Positions 1-9,198 are shown, counted from the stretch's first letter. The stretch is 64,000 nt of DNA from Nocardiopsis sp. NRRL B-16309 (GCF_001279585.1 NZ_LGEC01000058.1:62001-126000); one strand, 5' to 3'. Numbers and translations: made by a program. Notes: generated by a model from the letters alone, not told the origin.

Positions 1-3000
1 GATCCCGGTGGTCAGCATGGCCTCGGGGTCGGTGAGCAGCAGCCGCCCCTCCCCGCCGGGGAAGAGCCGCCCGAAGATCGCCGCGAACTCGCGCTCCACG
101 TCCAGGTAGGCGGCGGAGAAGACCTCCTGGACCCGGGCGTCGACCTCCTGGACGATGTCCATGAGGTCGCGGCGGGTCTTCTTCAGGTCCTCCAGCTGCG
201 CGTTGAGGAAGGCGTGCCGCTCCTCCAGCGCCGCGAACTCCTCCAGGGCCAGCGGGTTGATCTTGCCCAGCTGGTTGAGCTGGCGCTCGGCGGCCTTGGC
301 GCGCTTGGCCTGCACGTCGCGCACGTAGGGCACCGGGACGGCGTCCTCCCCGGCGTCGATCGGCGGCGGGACCGGCACGCGGGGCCCGTACTCGGCCACC
401 AGGGTGGGCACGTCCACGCCCAGCTCCTCCATGGCCTTGGTCTCCAGCTGCTCCAGGCGCAGGCGCCGCTCGGCGCGCGCGACCTCACCGCTGTGCGCGG
501 AGCTGGTCAGCTTCTCCAGTTCCACCGACATCTCGCGCACCCGGGCGCGCACGGTCCGCAGCTCGGCGTCGACGGCCTCCTTGCGCGCCTGCGCCGCGGC
601 CCGCTCGCTCTCGGCGGCGGCCAGCGACACGGCGATGCGCTCCAGCGCCAGCCGGGCGCTCTCGGCGACGGCCTCGGCGATGGTGGCCTGCGCGGCGCGC
701 GTGCGGCGCCGCTCGGCGGCGCGCTCCATGGCGCGGCGCTCCTCGAAGGCCTGGGCCCGCAGCGCCTCGGCCCGGCCCGCGATGGAGCGCGCGCGCTCCT
801 CGGCGGTGCGCACCGCCAGGCGGCGCTCCATCTCCGTGGCACGGGCACGGGAGGCCTGGGCGGCGAGCTCGTCGCGGGTCTCGGGGTCGGGGGCGTCCTC
901 CTCGATGGAGGCGGCCATCTCCTCCGCCTCGGCGAGCTCCTCCTCCAGCCGGGCCAGCTTGTCGGCGTCCTCGCCCCGGGCCGTGGCGGCCTTGGCCGCC
1001 GCCGCGGCGTAGCGCTCGGACTCGGCCTCGGCGGACCTGGCCTGACCGCCCAGTTTGCCCAACCGCTGGGCGGACTCGTTGCGCTTGCGGTCGCTCTGGC
1101 GGCGGCGGGCGGTGATCTCCTCGACCGTCGCGGCCATGTCGGCGCGCTCGTGCTTGAGGGCCTCCAGTTCGGTGGCGATCCGCTTGGCGGCCTCGGTGGC
1201 CTCCTCCAGCCGCTCCGCCGCCTCGTCGACGGCCGCCTGGACCTCCAGCAGACTCGGTGCGGCGGCGGAGCCGCCGTAGACCAGGGCGGCGCCGAACACG
1301 TCGCCCTCGGCGGTGACCGCCCGCAGCTCGGGCCGGTCCGCGACCAGATCGCGGGCGGCCGGCGCGTCGGCGACCAGCGCGGTGCGCTCCAGCAGGGCGG
1401 CGACGGCGCCCCGCAGGTGGTCGGGCGCGGTGACGACGTCGACCGCGTAGCGCGCCCCCGGGGGCAGCTCCGGCCAGGACGCGCGGGGCCGGTCCGGCTC
1501 CGCTCCCGCCACGACCACGCCCGCGCGGCCGGCGTCCTGGTCCCGCAGGAGTTCCAGCGCGGCCAGCGCGGTACCGGTCCCCTCGACGGCCACGGCACCG
1601 GCGGCCACGCCGAAGGCCGCGGCCACCGCCGTCTCGTGGCCGGCGTCCACCTGGACCAGCGCGGCGAGCCCGCCGAGGGTTCCGGGCAGGCCGGCCTCCA
1701 GGAGGGTGCCCGCGCCGTCCTTGTGCGCCAGGCCCAGTTCCAGGGCCTCCTTGCGGGCGGCCAGGGCCGAGCGTTCGCCCTCGGCGGTGCGCTCGGCGTC
1801 GCGCAGCTGGTTGAGCTCGGCGTCCAGGGCGGAGAGCCGACGGGAGGCCCGCTCGTGGTCGGCGTCGAGTTCGGCGTCGCCCTCGTCCAGTCCGGCGGAC
1901 TCCTCTGCGGCCATCTCGTACTCGGCCTGGGCCTCGGCGGCACGTTCGGCGGCCTGCCGCGCGGCCTCCTCCAACCGGGCGATCTCCGCCTCTCCGGACG
2001 CCGTCCGGCCGCGCAGGCTCTCCACGCGCGCGCTGAGCCGGACCAGGCTCTCGCGGCGCTCGGCGGAGGCCCGTCCGGCCGCCTCCAGCCGCTTCTCCTC
2101 GCGGTACAGGGCGTCCTCGGCGGCGGCACGCTCGGTGACGGTCGTCTCCAGGGCCTCGCGGGCCTCCTCCAGCCGGGCGAGCAGCTCCTCCTCCTGGGCG
2201 GCGGCCTCCTCGGCCTCCATCTCCAGTTCCTCGGGATCGCGCCGGTGGACGGGCTCGTCGGCGACGGCGGCGAGGTTGCGGTGGCGCTCGTTCGCCAGAC
2301 CGCGCACGGCGTCCAGGCGCTCGGTCAGCCGCGAGAGCGCGTGGTAGGTCTCCGTCGCGCGGGTGAGTTCGGGAGCGGCCTCGGCGGACTGGACCTCCAG
2401 GGCGCTCTCGCGCTCCTGGGCCTGGGTGAGGGCGGCCTCGGCGGCCCCGCGCCGGGCGAGGACGTCCTTCTCGTCGGCCTCCTCCTTGGCGAGCTGGTCG
2501 GTGAGGGTGACGATGTCGTCGGCCAGCAGCCGCAGGCGGGCGTCGCGCAGGTCGGCCTGGATGACGGCGGCGCGCCGGGCCAGCTCGGCCTGGCGGCCCA
2601 GGGGCTTGAGCTGGCGGCGCAGTTCCGCGGTGAGGTCGGTGACGCGGTCCAGGTTGCCCTGCATCGCGTTGAGCTTGCGGATCGCCTTCTCTTTGCGCTT
2701 GCGGTGCTTGAGGATGCCCGCCGCCTCCTCGATGAGGGCGCGGCGCTCCTCGGGGCCGGCGTGCAGCACGGTGTCGAGCTGGCCCTGGCCGACGATGACG
2801 TGCATCTCACGGCCGATACCGGAGTCGCTGAGCAGGTCCTGGATGTCCAGGAGCCGACAGGTGTCGCCGTTGATCGCGTACTCCGAGCCGCCGTTGCGGA
2901 ACATCGTCCGCTTGATGGTGACCTCGGTGTAGTCGATCGGCAGGGCGCCGTCGGTGTTGTCGATCGTGAGGCTGACCTCGGCGCGTCCCAGCGCCTGGCG

Positions 3001-3213
3001 GGTGGAGGTGCCCGCGAAGATCACGTCCTCCATCTTGCCGCCGCGCAGGGACTTGGCGCCCTGCTCGCCCATCACCCAGGAGAGGGCGTCGACCACGTTG
3101 GACTTACCGGAGCCGTTGGGACCCACCACACAGGTGATCCCCGGCTCCAGGCGCAGGGTGGTGGCCGACGCGAACGACTTGAAGCCGCGCAGCGTCAGAT
3201 TCTTCAGATACAC
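1..3213 (-). CDS. smc: Chromosome segregation ATPase SMC (3' end outside window)
   Basis: Structural maintenance of chromosomes protein; with ScpA and ScpB it forms the bacterial condensin that compacts and separates the nucleoid. The frame is open from a GTG at 3213 to the window edge (1071 codons). Seen: N-terminal RGFKSF and Walker A GPNGSGKS at residues 31-38, long Ala/Glu/Arg-rich coiled-coil arms, and a hinge around residues 500-650. The last visible codons resemble the segment just before the C-terminal ABC signature, so about 110 residues with the signature and Walker B lie outside. The GTG at 3213 is preferred over the one at 3219 because GGGAGG sits 5 bases upstream of it. Confidence 0.96.
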   Translation of the reverse strand, partial: MYLKNLTLRGFKSFASATTLRLEPGITCVVGPNGSGKSNVVDALSWVMGEQGAKSLRGGKMEDVIFAGTSTRQALGRAEVSLTIDNTDGALPIDYTEVTIKRTMFRNGGSEYAINGDTCRLLDIQDLLSDSGIGREMHVIVGQGQLDTVLHAGPEERRALIEEAAGILKHRKRKEKAIRKLNAMQGNLDRVTDLTAELRRQLKPLGRQAELARRAAVIQADLRDARLRLLADDIVTLTDQLAKEEADEKDVLARRGAAEAALTQAQERESALEVQSAEAAPELTRATETYHALSRLTERLDAVRGLANERHRNLAAVADEPVHRRDPEELEMEAEEAAAQEEELLARLEEAREALETTVTERAAAEDALYREEKRLEAAGRASAERRESLVRLSARVESLRGRTASGEAEIARLEEAARQAAERAAEAQAEYEMAAEESAGLDEGDAELDADHERASRRLSALDAELNQLRDAERTAEGERSALAARKEALELGLAHKDGAGTLLEAGLPGTLGGLAALVQVDAGHETAVAAAFGVAAGAVAVEGTGTALAALELLRDQDAGRAGVVVAGAEPDRPRASWPELPPGARYAVDVVTAPDHLRGAVAALLERTALVADAPAARDLVADRPELRAVTAEGDVFGAALVYGGSAAAPSLLEVQAAVDEAAERLEEATEAAKRIATELEALKHERADMAATVEEITARRRQSDRKRNESAQRLGKLGGQARSAEAESERYAAAAAKAATARGEDADKLARLEEELAEAEEMAASIEEDAPDPETRDELAAQASRARATEMERRLAVRTAEERARSIAGRAEALRAQAFEERRAMERAAERRRTRAAQATIAEAVAESARLALERIAVSLAAAESERAAAQARKEAVDAELRTVRARVREMSVELEKLTSSAHSGEVARAERRLRLEQLETKAMEELGVDVPTLVAEYGPRVPVPPPIDAGEDAVPVPYVRDVQAKRAKAAERQLNQLGKINPLALEEFAALEERHAFLNAQLEDLKKTRRDLMDIVQEVDARVQEVFSAAYLDVEREFAAIFGRLFPGGEGRLLLTDPEAMLTTGI

Positions 3214-3832
3214 CCGCACCTCCCACGATGGTCACCTCGGATACACAGGGCGACCACCCAAGGGTGCCACGAAGCCGGGACCGAAGCAGCGCATCCGCGA
3301 GCGAAGGCCGCCCGTCGGAGGTGGTGGCGGGCGCCGGACGGGCGGATTCCGCGACCGGGGGCCCGCGCCGGGGGTGGTGGCCCGACGGCACGGGGCCAGT
3401 GGCGGACGTGCCAGGCGGGGGATACCGCGGCCGGGGCCCTGCGCCAGGCCCGGTAGCGGGCGGTGACGGCGCACAGCGGCCCCGTCGCGCACCCCTCGCG
3501 CAGCGAGATGCGCGGCGCTTCGCACGGCGGTGCGTGCGACGCCGACGGGTGCGCGCACGGCGGCCGTACACGTCGGTCCCGACAAGTGCAAGGGGGACGT
3601 CCGGCGGACACGGAGGGTTGCGCATCGAGCCGCCGGGTACAACGTCAAAGAAACCGCAAGTGAAAGGAAAATCTGCGGCGAGACAGGGCGGTCACAACGA
3701 CCGCGCGTGCACAGTATGAGGCGTCGGTGAGACCCGGCCAGGGACGCCAGTTGTCACGCGTTCGGCGTCCCCGTCAAGGATCTTCACGTCGTCAGGGTGT
3801 CCGGACCACGATCCGGCACGGTCGACGCTGGG
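3214..3832. other. Intergenic region upstream of smc
   Basis: About 620 bases without a convincing gene. Short frames on both strands are arginine-rich and lack ribosome binding sites. The part next to smc should hold the smc promoter, but I see no clear -10/-35. Two hairpins near 3741-3816 could end the small gene at 3833-4024. Confidence 0.5.
3741..3771 (-). terminator. Possible terminator of the 63-residue gene
   Basis: GGGACGCC at 3741-3748 pairs perfectly with GGCGTCCC at 3764-3771. A smaller dyad, CCGGA/TCCGG, lies at 3801-3816. There is no U-tract, so this is a weak call. Confidence 0.35.
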
Positions 3833-4024
3833 TCAGGCGAGCGCGGGCTCGCGGTCGGTCGCGCTGACGGCGACGTCGGTGACGGCCATGCTGAGCTGGT
3901 CGTTGCGCGCCTGAAGACGACTGACCTCGTCCTCCAGGTCGCGTACTCGCTTCTGAAGCCGTCGCATCTCCGCGACCATACGAGGGTCGGAGCCGCCGAC
4001 GTGGCCAAACAGAGCCTTCGCCAT
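3833..4024 (-). CDS. 63-residue coiled-coil protein, conserved hypothetical of actinomycetes
   Basis: Small protein of unknown function. It begins MAKALFGHVGGSDPRM, followed by a heptad-like amphipathic helix at about residues 17-48 (MRRLQKRVRDLEDEVSRLQA) and a short tail. I recall similar short actinobacterial proteins with the same N-terminal motif, but no described activity. ATG 4024 is chosen because GGAGGA lies 8 bases upstream; the frame runs further upstream without a better start. It stands alone between smc and acyP with its own leader. It could dimerise or act as an adaptor through the coiled coil; that is inference only. Confidence 0.8.
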   Translation of the reverse strand: MAKALFGHVGGSDPRMVAEMRRLQKRVRDLEDEVSRLQARNDQLSMAVTDVAVSATDREPALA

Positions 4025-4371
4025 GATGTGGGTCCTCCACGCTGAGTGACCAGATCTGATCCGCGCACACGACGTCCCGCGTAATTCACTTGGCGTTGCC
4101 TGTGACGCGGGTGTATAAGCGCGCGGTGTGCCTTCCAGAGTCTCACTCCGAACGGCGCTGGTCAAGATTGAATTACAACTGTCCGTAATTGCCACAACGC
4201 ATGCCGAAACAATCAGGGCAGGCGGTGTGGCGCGGTTCGATGGTTCCCACCCCCGGCGATGCCGGAGTCCCGCGAGACGCGAGCGTGGACCCACTCCGCA
4301 CTGATCCGTAGAACCTTCCCGGCCCCGATCGGCGCGCGGTGTGGACGAACCGCGTTACCCCACAAGCATAC
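4025..4371. other. Intergenic region with possible promoter
   Basis: About 350 bases, locally AT-richer than its surroundings (4170-4215), without a gene. On the minus strand TTGACC (4165-4160) and GACTCT (4142-4137) are 17 bases apart and could drive the 63-residue gene with a leader of roughly 110 bases. Confidence 0.35.
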
Positions 4372-4659
4372 TCACCGTTCCACGAAACCGGTGAACGTAC
4401 CCCCAGACTGAGCCCAACGTTCGACCACGGAGTCCACACGACCTGGTGTCCGGCCGCTTCTGAGGTGCTCCAGAAGGCGTTCGCAGGCGCTCCGGCTCCC
4501 CTCGGCGACCACCTCGACACGTCCGTCGTCGAGGTTCGTGGCCGCGCCGCTCAGCCCCAGTTCCAGTGCCCTGGACCGCGTCCACCAGCGAAAACCCACA
4601 CCCTGGACGCGTCCGCGCACCCACGCGGTCAGCCGAACCGTCTCGGTCCCGTCCTCCAC
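4372..4659 (-). CDS. acyP: Acylphosphatase
   Basis: Hydrolyses the carboxyl-phosphate bond of acyl phosphates in the cytosol. The 95-residue length is typical. The family signature is intact: VRGRVQGVGFRWW at about 14-26, with the phosphate-binding Arg in GVGFR, and the catalytic Asn in TNLDDGRVEVVAEG at about 42-55. The start is GTG at 4659 with a GGGAG-type site about 10 bases upstream. It sits between the small coiled-coil gene and mutM, the usual actinomycete neighbourhood of smc, with 224 bases to mutM, so it probably has its own promoter. Confidence 0.93.
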   Translation of the reverse strand: MEDGTETVRLTAWVRGRVQGVGFRWWTRSRALELGLSGAATNLDDGRVEVVAEGSRSACERLLEHLRSGRTPGRVDSVVERWAQSGGTFTGFVER

Positions 4660-4769
4660 GGCCCGTTCACTCCCTTACCTCACGGAGACACTTTCCTCAC
4701 CGACACGCCAGATCGCCCTGAGGACGCCGTCCGGGCCCCCTCCACGGCGCCCGGAGGACCCGTGGGCCG

Positions 4770-4793
4770 CCCCCAACGGACGCCTCCGGCGCA
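4770..4793 (+). repeat. Fragment of dispersed intergenic repeat (copy R6)
   Basis: The stretch CCCAACGGACGCCTCCGGCG matches the core of the repeat copies at 9240-9520 and 35367-35475 with one or two differences. It lies in the acyP-mutM gap. Only about 24 bases are recognisable. Confidence 0.45.
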
Positions 4794-4883
4794 CGGCGCC
4801 CGCCCGTCACCCGCCACCGTCAGGAAGCCGCTCCACGGGAGAGCGGAGCACCCTCGACGGACACGTCCGGGCCCTCCGGAGCG

Positions 4884-5723
4884 CTACCTCTTCTGGCAGC
4901 GGGGGCAGCTGAACGAGGAGCGGTTCATGAACGCCTCGCGCACGATCGACGTGCCGCAGCGGCCGCACGGACGGTCGCGCCGGCCGTAGGCGTTGAGGCC
5001 GCGCTCGAAGTAGCCGCTCTCCCCGTTGACGTTCACGTAGAGGCCGTCGAACGTGGTACCGCCCACCGCCAGCGCCTCGGTCATCACGTCGGTGACGTGG
5101 CCGAGCAGTTCCCGGCCGGCCGCGTCGGACAGCCCCCGGGTGGTCCGCGACCAGTGCAGCCGGGCCCGCCACAGCGCCTCGTCGGCGTAGATGTTGCCCA
5201 CACCGCTGACCAGCGTCTGGTCCAGCAGGGCCCGCTTGACCTCGGTGCGCCGCGCCCGCAGCGCGCGCACGCACGCCGCCGCGTCGAACTCCGGGTCCAG
5301 CGGGTCGAGCGCGATGTGGTCCACCGACCCCGGCACGCCCGCCCGCTCGCCCGGGCCCTCCACCAGGAGGTGCCCGAACGTGCGCTGGTCCACGAAGCGC
5401 AGCTCGTGCCCGTCGGACAGCGGCAGCCGCACTCTCAGGTGTTTCTCGTCCGGCTTGCCGGCCGGCTGGACCAGGATCTGGCCGCTCATGCCCAGGTGGG
5501 CCAGAAGCATCTCGCCGCTGTCCAGCTCCAGCCACATGTACTTGCCGCGGCGCCGGGCGGCCACGGGCACGCGCCCGGCCAGCCGGGCGGCGAAGTCCGC
5601 GGCACCCGGCACGTGGCGGCGCACCGAGCGCGGGTGCAGGACCTCGACCGCGCCGACGGTCCGGCCCAGCCCGTGCCGTTCCAGGCCCGCGCGGACGACC
5701 TCGACCTCCGGTAGTTCGGGCAC
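4884..5723 (-). CDS. mutM: Formamidopyrimidine-DNA glycosylase (Fpg/MutM)
   Basis: Base-excision repair glycosylase/AP lyase for 8-oxoguanine and other oxidised purines. The 279 residues match the family. After the initiator comes PELPEVEVVRAG, with the catalytic N-terminal Pro and Glu. RRGKYMWLEL holds the conserved Lys near residue 61. The H2TH region contains SGVGNIYADEALW. The C-terminal zinc finger is CGRC...CPRC (253-277). GTG 5723 is required to expose Pro at position 2. The gene begins 5 bases after the rnc stop, so rnc and mutM are co-transcribed and probably coupled. Confidence 0.95.
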   Translation of the reverse strand: MPELPEVEVVRAGLERHGLGRTVGAVEVLHPRSVRRHVPGAADFAARLAGRVPVAARRRGKYMWLELDSGEMLLAHLGMSGQILVQPAGKPDEKHLRVRLPLSDGHELRFVDQRTFGHLLVEGPGERAGVPGSVDHIALDPLDPEFDAAACVRALRARRTEVKRALLDQTLVSGVGNIYADEALWRARLHWSRTTRGLSDAAGRELLGHVTDVMTEALAVGGTTFDGLYVNVNGESGYFERGLNAYGRRDRPCGRCGTSIVREAFMNRSSFSCPRCQKR

Positions 5724-5728
5724 GGCGC

Positions 5729-6466
5729 TCAGCCCTGCCCGTCGCCGGAGCCGCCCGCGGCGGCCTCGGAGCGGGCCTTGATCGCCTTCCAGGCGGACTC
5801 GGCGGCCTGCTGCTCGGCTTCCTTCTTGCTGCGGCCCTCGCCCAGCCCGTAGCTCTCTCCGGCGACGTGGACCGTCGCGCGGAAGGTCTTCTGGTGGTCG
5901 GGTCCGCTCTCGTCCACGTGGTACTCCGGGACGCCCAGCATCTCCGCCGCGGTGAGCTCCTGGAGGGAGGTCTTCCAGTCCAGGCCCGCGCCGAGCCCGG
6001 AGGCCGTGGCGATCAGCGGGTCGAAGAGGCGGTGCACGAACTCCGAGGCCACGTCCAGGCCGCGGTCGAGGTAGACCGCGCCGATGATGGCCTCCAGGGT
6101 GTCGGCGAGGATCGAGGACTTGTCGCGGCCCCCGGTGCCCTCCTCGCCCCGGCCGAGCCGGATGTAGGCGCCGATGCCCAGGCCGCGGGACACGTCGGCC
6201 AGGGCCCGCATGTTCACCACGGCGGCGCGCAGTTTGGCGAGCTGGCCCTCGGGCAGGTCGGGGTGCTTGCGGAAGAGGGTGTCGGTCACCACCAGGCCGA
6301 GCACGGAGTCCCCGAGGAACTCCAGGCGCTCGTTGGTGGGCAGACCGCCCTTCTCGTAGGCGTAGGAGCGGTGCGTCAGGGCCCGGAGCAGGATCTTGGA
6401 GTCGACCTCGACCCCGATCGCCTGGTGGAACGCCCTGGCCTCGGAGGCGGAGAGTTGGCTGGCCAC
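5729..6466 (-). CDS. rnc: Ribonuclease III
   Basis: Double-strand-specific endoribonuclease that processes rRNA precursors and some mRNAs. It has 245 residues. The catalytic signature NERLEFLGDSVLGLVV is at about 45-60; DKSSILADTLEAIIGAVYLD carries the second acidic cluster at about 115-134. A dsRNA-binding domain fills about 163-235 and ends in GRSKKEAEQQAAESAW. A Gly-rich tail follows. The start is GTG 6466 with an AGGGAAG element about 9 bases upstream. It is followed by mutM after 5 bases; upstream lies rpmF and its terminator. Confidence 0.96.
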   Translation of the reverse strand: MASQLSASEARAFHQAIGVEVDSKILLRALTHRSYAYEKGGLPTNERLEFLGDSVLGLVVTDTLFRKHPDLPEGQLAKLRAAVVNMRALADVSRGLGIGAYIRLGRGEEGTGGRDKSSILADTLEAIIGAVYLDRGLDVASEFVHRLFDPLIATASGLGAGLDWKTSLQELTAAEMLGVPEYHVDESGPDHQKTFRATVHVAGESYGLGEGRSKKEAEQQAAESAWKAIKARSEAAAGGSGDGQG

Positions 6467-6803
6467 GCGACTTCACTTCCCTGTTCGTGCGCGCCGGGGG
6501 TCGGCGCTCGTGCTGGCGTCGGGTACGGGTTGGAGGTCCCGACCAGGGTGCTCGAACACGAGGTGACCGTCGCGGGAGCGCGACTCCCCCGGCAGCCACC
6601 ACGAACTCGGGAACCCGGAGGTCCGGACCACCGGTGCTACCGCGGTTCTCGTTCTGTAGTGCCCACTGTATTGCCCGCGACACGGGCACGCCTCACTCTA
6701 CAAAGCGCGGCGTCCGAGCCCCAGGGCCCGACAACACCTCGGGGCGGACCCGAAGAGGGTCCGCCCCGAGGAGAGCACGTGGGCACGCGTGGGAACACAC
6801 GCC
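6467..6803. other. rpmF-rnc intergenic region
   Basis: About 340 bases. It contains the strong rpmF terminator (6738-6770) and therefore must also hold a separate promoter for rnc-mutM, which I cannot place with confidence. No gene is seen. Confidence 0.5.
6738..6770 (-). terminator. Terminator after rpmF
   Basis: A perfect 14-bp stem (CTCGGGGCGGACCC, 6738-6751, with its complement at 6757-6770) around a GAAGA loop, 34 bases past the rpmF stop. There is no long U-tract, as is common in high-GC actinomycetes. Confidence 0.8.
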
Positions 6804-6980
6804 CTACGCCGGGTTGACGACCTGGCGGTTGTTGTAGGTGCCGCAGGTCGGGCACGCGATGTGGGGCTGCTTCGGGTCACGGCAGCGCGGGCAGTTGACC
6901 AGCACCGGGCGCGACGCCTTCCACTGGGAACGGCGGGTCCGGGTGTTGCTCCGCGACATCTTCCGCTTCGGGACGGCCAC
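6804..6980 (-). CDS. rpmF: 50S ribosomal protein L32
   Basis: Small ribosomal protein bL32. It has 58 residues and starts AVPKRKMSRSNTRTRR after the initiator. Four cysteines in CPRC (30-33) and CPTC (43-46) form the zinc-ribbon, so this is the zinc-binding (C+) form. GTG 6980 follows an ideal GGAGGT 5 bases upstream. It lies downstream of the DUF177 gene, the usual yceD-rpmF pairing, and ends in a strong hairpin. Confidence 0.97.
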   Translation of the reverse strand: MAVPKRKMSRSNTRTRRSQWKASRPVLVNCPRCRDPKQPHIACPTCGTYNNRQVVNPA

Positions 6981-7111
6981 TTCAAACCTCCTGGGTCACC
7001 CCCGCGCGGTCGCGGGAGGCTTCTAATCTGGTCACCCCGCGCGGTGGCGGGGAGGGTGTGCCCCGGTCGGCGGGGGCGCCCTGGGGCACCGTCCGTGACC
7101 GGTTCACGAGC

Positions 7112-7726
7112 TCATCGTTCGCCGGGATCCTCCGCGATGCCGCGGAGCGCCTCCCAACGCGGGTCGACGCCGTCGCCGTGGTGGTGGTCGGGACCGGCCT
7201 CGGCGAGCTTGGCCCCGCACTCCGCGCACAGCCCCGGGCAGTCGGGACCGCACAGCGGGGAGAGTGGGAGCGCGAGCACGACCGCGTCCCGGACCACGGG
7301 CCCGAGGTCGAGCAGATCGCCCTCTAGATAGTAGTCCTCATCCTCGTCCGCCGAGTCCGCGTCCCCCGCGACCGCCTCGTCGTCGCCCCCGGGGTAGCGG
7401 TACATCTCCTGGAAGCCGACCTCCAGGTCCTCCGACAGGGGGTCGAGGCAGCGCGAGCACTCCGCCGTGTGCTGGCCGCGGACGGTCCCGGTGACGAGGA
7501 CGCCCTCCATCACCGCTTCCAGCCGCAGGTCGAGCTCGATCTCGCTGCCCGCGGGCACGGCGGCCATCGCCGTCGCGAACGCCTCGGGGACGGTCACGAT
7601 GCGCTTGGCGGTCCGCATCGACCCCGGCTGGCGGCCCAGCTGGCGGGTGTCGACCACGAACGGGTCACGAGGATCTAGACGAGACAGGGTAATCGCGCTT
7701 TCACGAGGTACTGGGAGGCCCGGCAC
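7112..7726 (-). CDS. YceD/DUF177 family protein
   Basis: Homologue of YceD, a protein linked to 23S rRNA accumulation and normally encoded next to rpmF, as here. Seen: LSRLDPRDPFVVDTRQLGR near the N-terminus, ECSRCLDPL around the middle, a highly acidic stretch (DSADEDEDYYLEGD), and a C-terminal cysteine cluster CGPDCPGLCAECGA that could bind metal. The start is uncertain. I use GTG 7726, but the frame is open to a TTG at 7810 and the homologous region only begins near residue 15, so a downstream rare start is possible. About 204 residues with this start. Confidence 0.85.
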   Translation of the reverse strand: MPGLPVPRESAITLSRLDPRDPFVVDTRQLGRQPGSMRTAKRIVTVPEAFATAMAAVPAGSEIELDLRLEAVMEGVLVTGTVRGQHTAECSRCLDPLSEDLEVGFQEMYRYPGGDDEAVAGDADSADEDEDYYLEGDLLDLGPVVRDAVVLALPLSPLCGPDCPGLCAECGAKLAEAGPDHHHGDGVDPRWEALRGIAEDPGER

Positions 7727-7904
7727 GCGGGACGCGTCACTGCGGACGCGTGCGGCGTGACCAGGCCGCGCGCACGCCGAAGACCGACGACACGCATGGT
7801 CGAACCGCAATCCTACCTACCATGCGCCCGACCACCCAAATCAGCCCCGGAAGGGCTGTGGACCCGGGGCTCCCGCTCGGGACTCGGACGGCCTCGGGCG
7901 GGCC

Positions 7905-8399
7905 CTACCCCGCGGAGTGGCGGCGTTCCTCGTACTTCTCCCGCAGCCGTTCCTCGACGTGGGGGGTGACCAAACTGGAGACGTCGCCCCCGTGCTGGGC
8001 GATCTCGCGGACCAGGCTGGAGGAGAGGAACGAGTACTGGGGGTTGGCCGTCATGAACACGGTCTCCACCCCGGACAGGCGGTAGTTCATCTGGGCGATC
8101 TGGAGCTCGTAGTCGAAGTCGCTGACCGAGCGGAGACTGCGCACGATGGTCTCGATGCCGTTCTCACGGCAGAAGTCGACGAGGAGTCCGTCGAACTCGC
8201 TCACGCGGACGTTGCCCAGGTCCGAGGTGCCCTCGGCGAGCATGTCGAGTTTCTCGGGGACGTCGAAGAGCCCCCGCTTGTTGACGTTGTTGAGTACGGC
8301 GGCGACCACCTCGTCGTACTGTTTGGCGGCTCTGCCGATGATGTCGATATGACCGTAGGTCACCGGGTCGAACGACCCCGGGCAGACGACACGGCGCAC
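7905..8399 (-). CDS. coaD: Phosphopantetheine adenylyltransferase
   Basis: Penultimate step of coenzyme A synthesis: ATP plus 4'-phosphopantetheine gives dephospho-CoA. The 164 residues are typical. GSFDPVTYGHIDII at about 8-21 contains the TxGH nucleotidyltransferase motif; RSLRSVSDFDYELQIAQMN and the ATP-binding SSSLVREI follow. The start is GTG 8399 with a GAGAGGGG element upstream. It neighbours rsmD on the same strand, the common coaD-rsmD pair, but with a 200-base gap. Confidence 0.96.
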   Translation of the reverse strand: MRRVVCPGSFDPVTYGHIDIIGRAAKQYDEVVAAVLNNVNKRGLFDVPEKLDMLAEGTSDLGNVRVSEFDGLLVDFCRENGIETIVRSLRSVSDFDYELQIAQMNYRLSGVETVFMTANPQYSFLSSSLVREIAQHGGDVSSLVTPHVEERLREKYEERRHSAG

Positions 8400-8598
8400 G
8401 TTGGATCGCCCCTCTCACGGACTACTCACGGGTAAGGCGATCGTAGGGGCTCGCTCCGACGACGAAACGGGCAACACCCACTTAGTGACCCCCATCGCAC
8501 ACGTTCCGGTCGCGCGTGCACATTGCGCACACCGGCCGCAGCGGCGCGACCCTCCCGGCGCGCTCATGACGTGCCAGAACAACCCATGTGACCGATTT

Positions 8599-9198
8599 CT
8601 ACCCCACCGTGTCCGCACGCCGTGGAGGCGCGCCGAGTGCGGCGCGGGCGTACCAGAGGACCGCCTCGCCGTAGCCGCGGCTGCGGTCGGGCTCCAGGCC
8701 CTTCGGCCAGGCGGGCTCCGCGGCGCGCTTGGAGCGCTCCACCACCACGACCGCGTCCCCTGTCAGCCAGCCCCGCTCGACCAGGCCGGCCAGGACGGCG
8801 GCGACCTCCTCGTCAGCGACGGCGTAGGGCGGGTCCGCGACGACCAGGTCGTAGGGCTCGCCCGGGTTGTCCGCGCCGATCACGCGCTCCACGCGGTCCG
8901 CCACCAGCCGGGCGCCGGGAAGCCGCAGCGCGGCGATGTTCGACCGGATCACCTGGGCGGCCCCGCGGTGGGCCTCCACCAGCAGGGCGTGCGCCGCTCC
9001 GCGTGACAGGGCCTCCAGCCCGATCGCGCCGGACCCCGCGTACAGGTCCATGACGCGGATGCCGTCGAGGTCGCCGAGGTCGGACTGGACGGACGCGAAC
9101 AGCGCCTCGCGGGCGCGGTCGCTGGTGGGCCGGGTCGTGCGGCCGTCGGGTGCGGAGATCCGCCGCCCCCCGGCCGTCCCGGCGATGATGCGGGCCAT
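8599..9198 (-). CDS. rsmD: 16S rRNA (guanine(966)-N2)-methyltransferase RsmD
   Basis: SAM-dependent methyltransferase that modifies G966 of 16S rRNA. The start is ATG 9198 (MARIIAGTAGGRR); a GTG nine bases upstream is less likely because the AGGGTGGG-type site fits the ATG better. SAM-binding MDLYAGSGAIGLEAL at about 49-63 and the catalytic ADPPY at about 119-123 are intact. About 199 residues. Upstream is a 280-base repeat element rather than recG itself. Confidence 0.94.
   Translation of the reverse strand: MARIIAGTAGGRRISAPDGRTTRPTSDRAREALFASVQSDLGDLDGIRVMDLYAGSGAIGLEALSRGAAHALLVEAHRGAAQVIRSNIAALRLPGARLVADRVERVIGADNPGEPYDLVVADPPYAVADEEVAAVLAGLVERGWLTGDAVVVVERSKRAAEPAWPKGLEPDRSRGYGEAVLWYARAALGAPPRRADTVG

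Noticed and set aside
214..3456. Plus-strand open frame of 1080 codons opposite smc
   Set aside because: Composition is Leu/Gly/Arg-rich with no domain; it is the mirror of a GC-biased coding strand, and smc on the other strand is unmistakable.
5724..6689. Possible 320-residue N-terminal extension of MutM
   Set aside because: It is the second frame of rnc. Fpg needs Pro at position 2, which fixes the start at 5723.
6994..7057. Two similar 26-base stretches (GGTCACCCC...GCGCGGT) between rpmF and the DUF177 gene
   Set aside because: Short and imperfect; likely chance or a weak hairpin, with no further copies seen.
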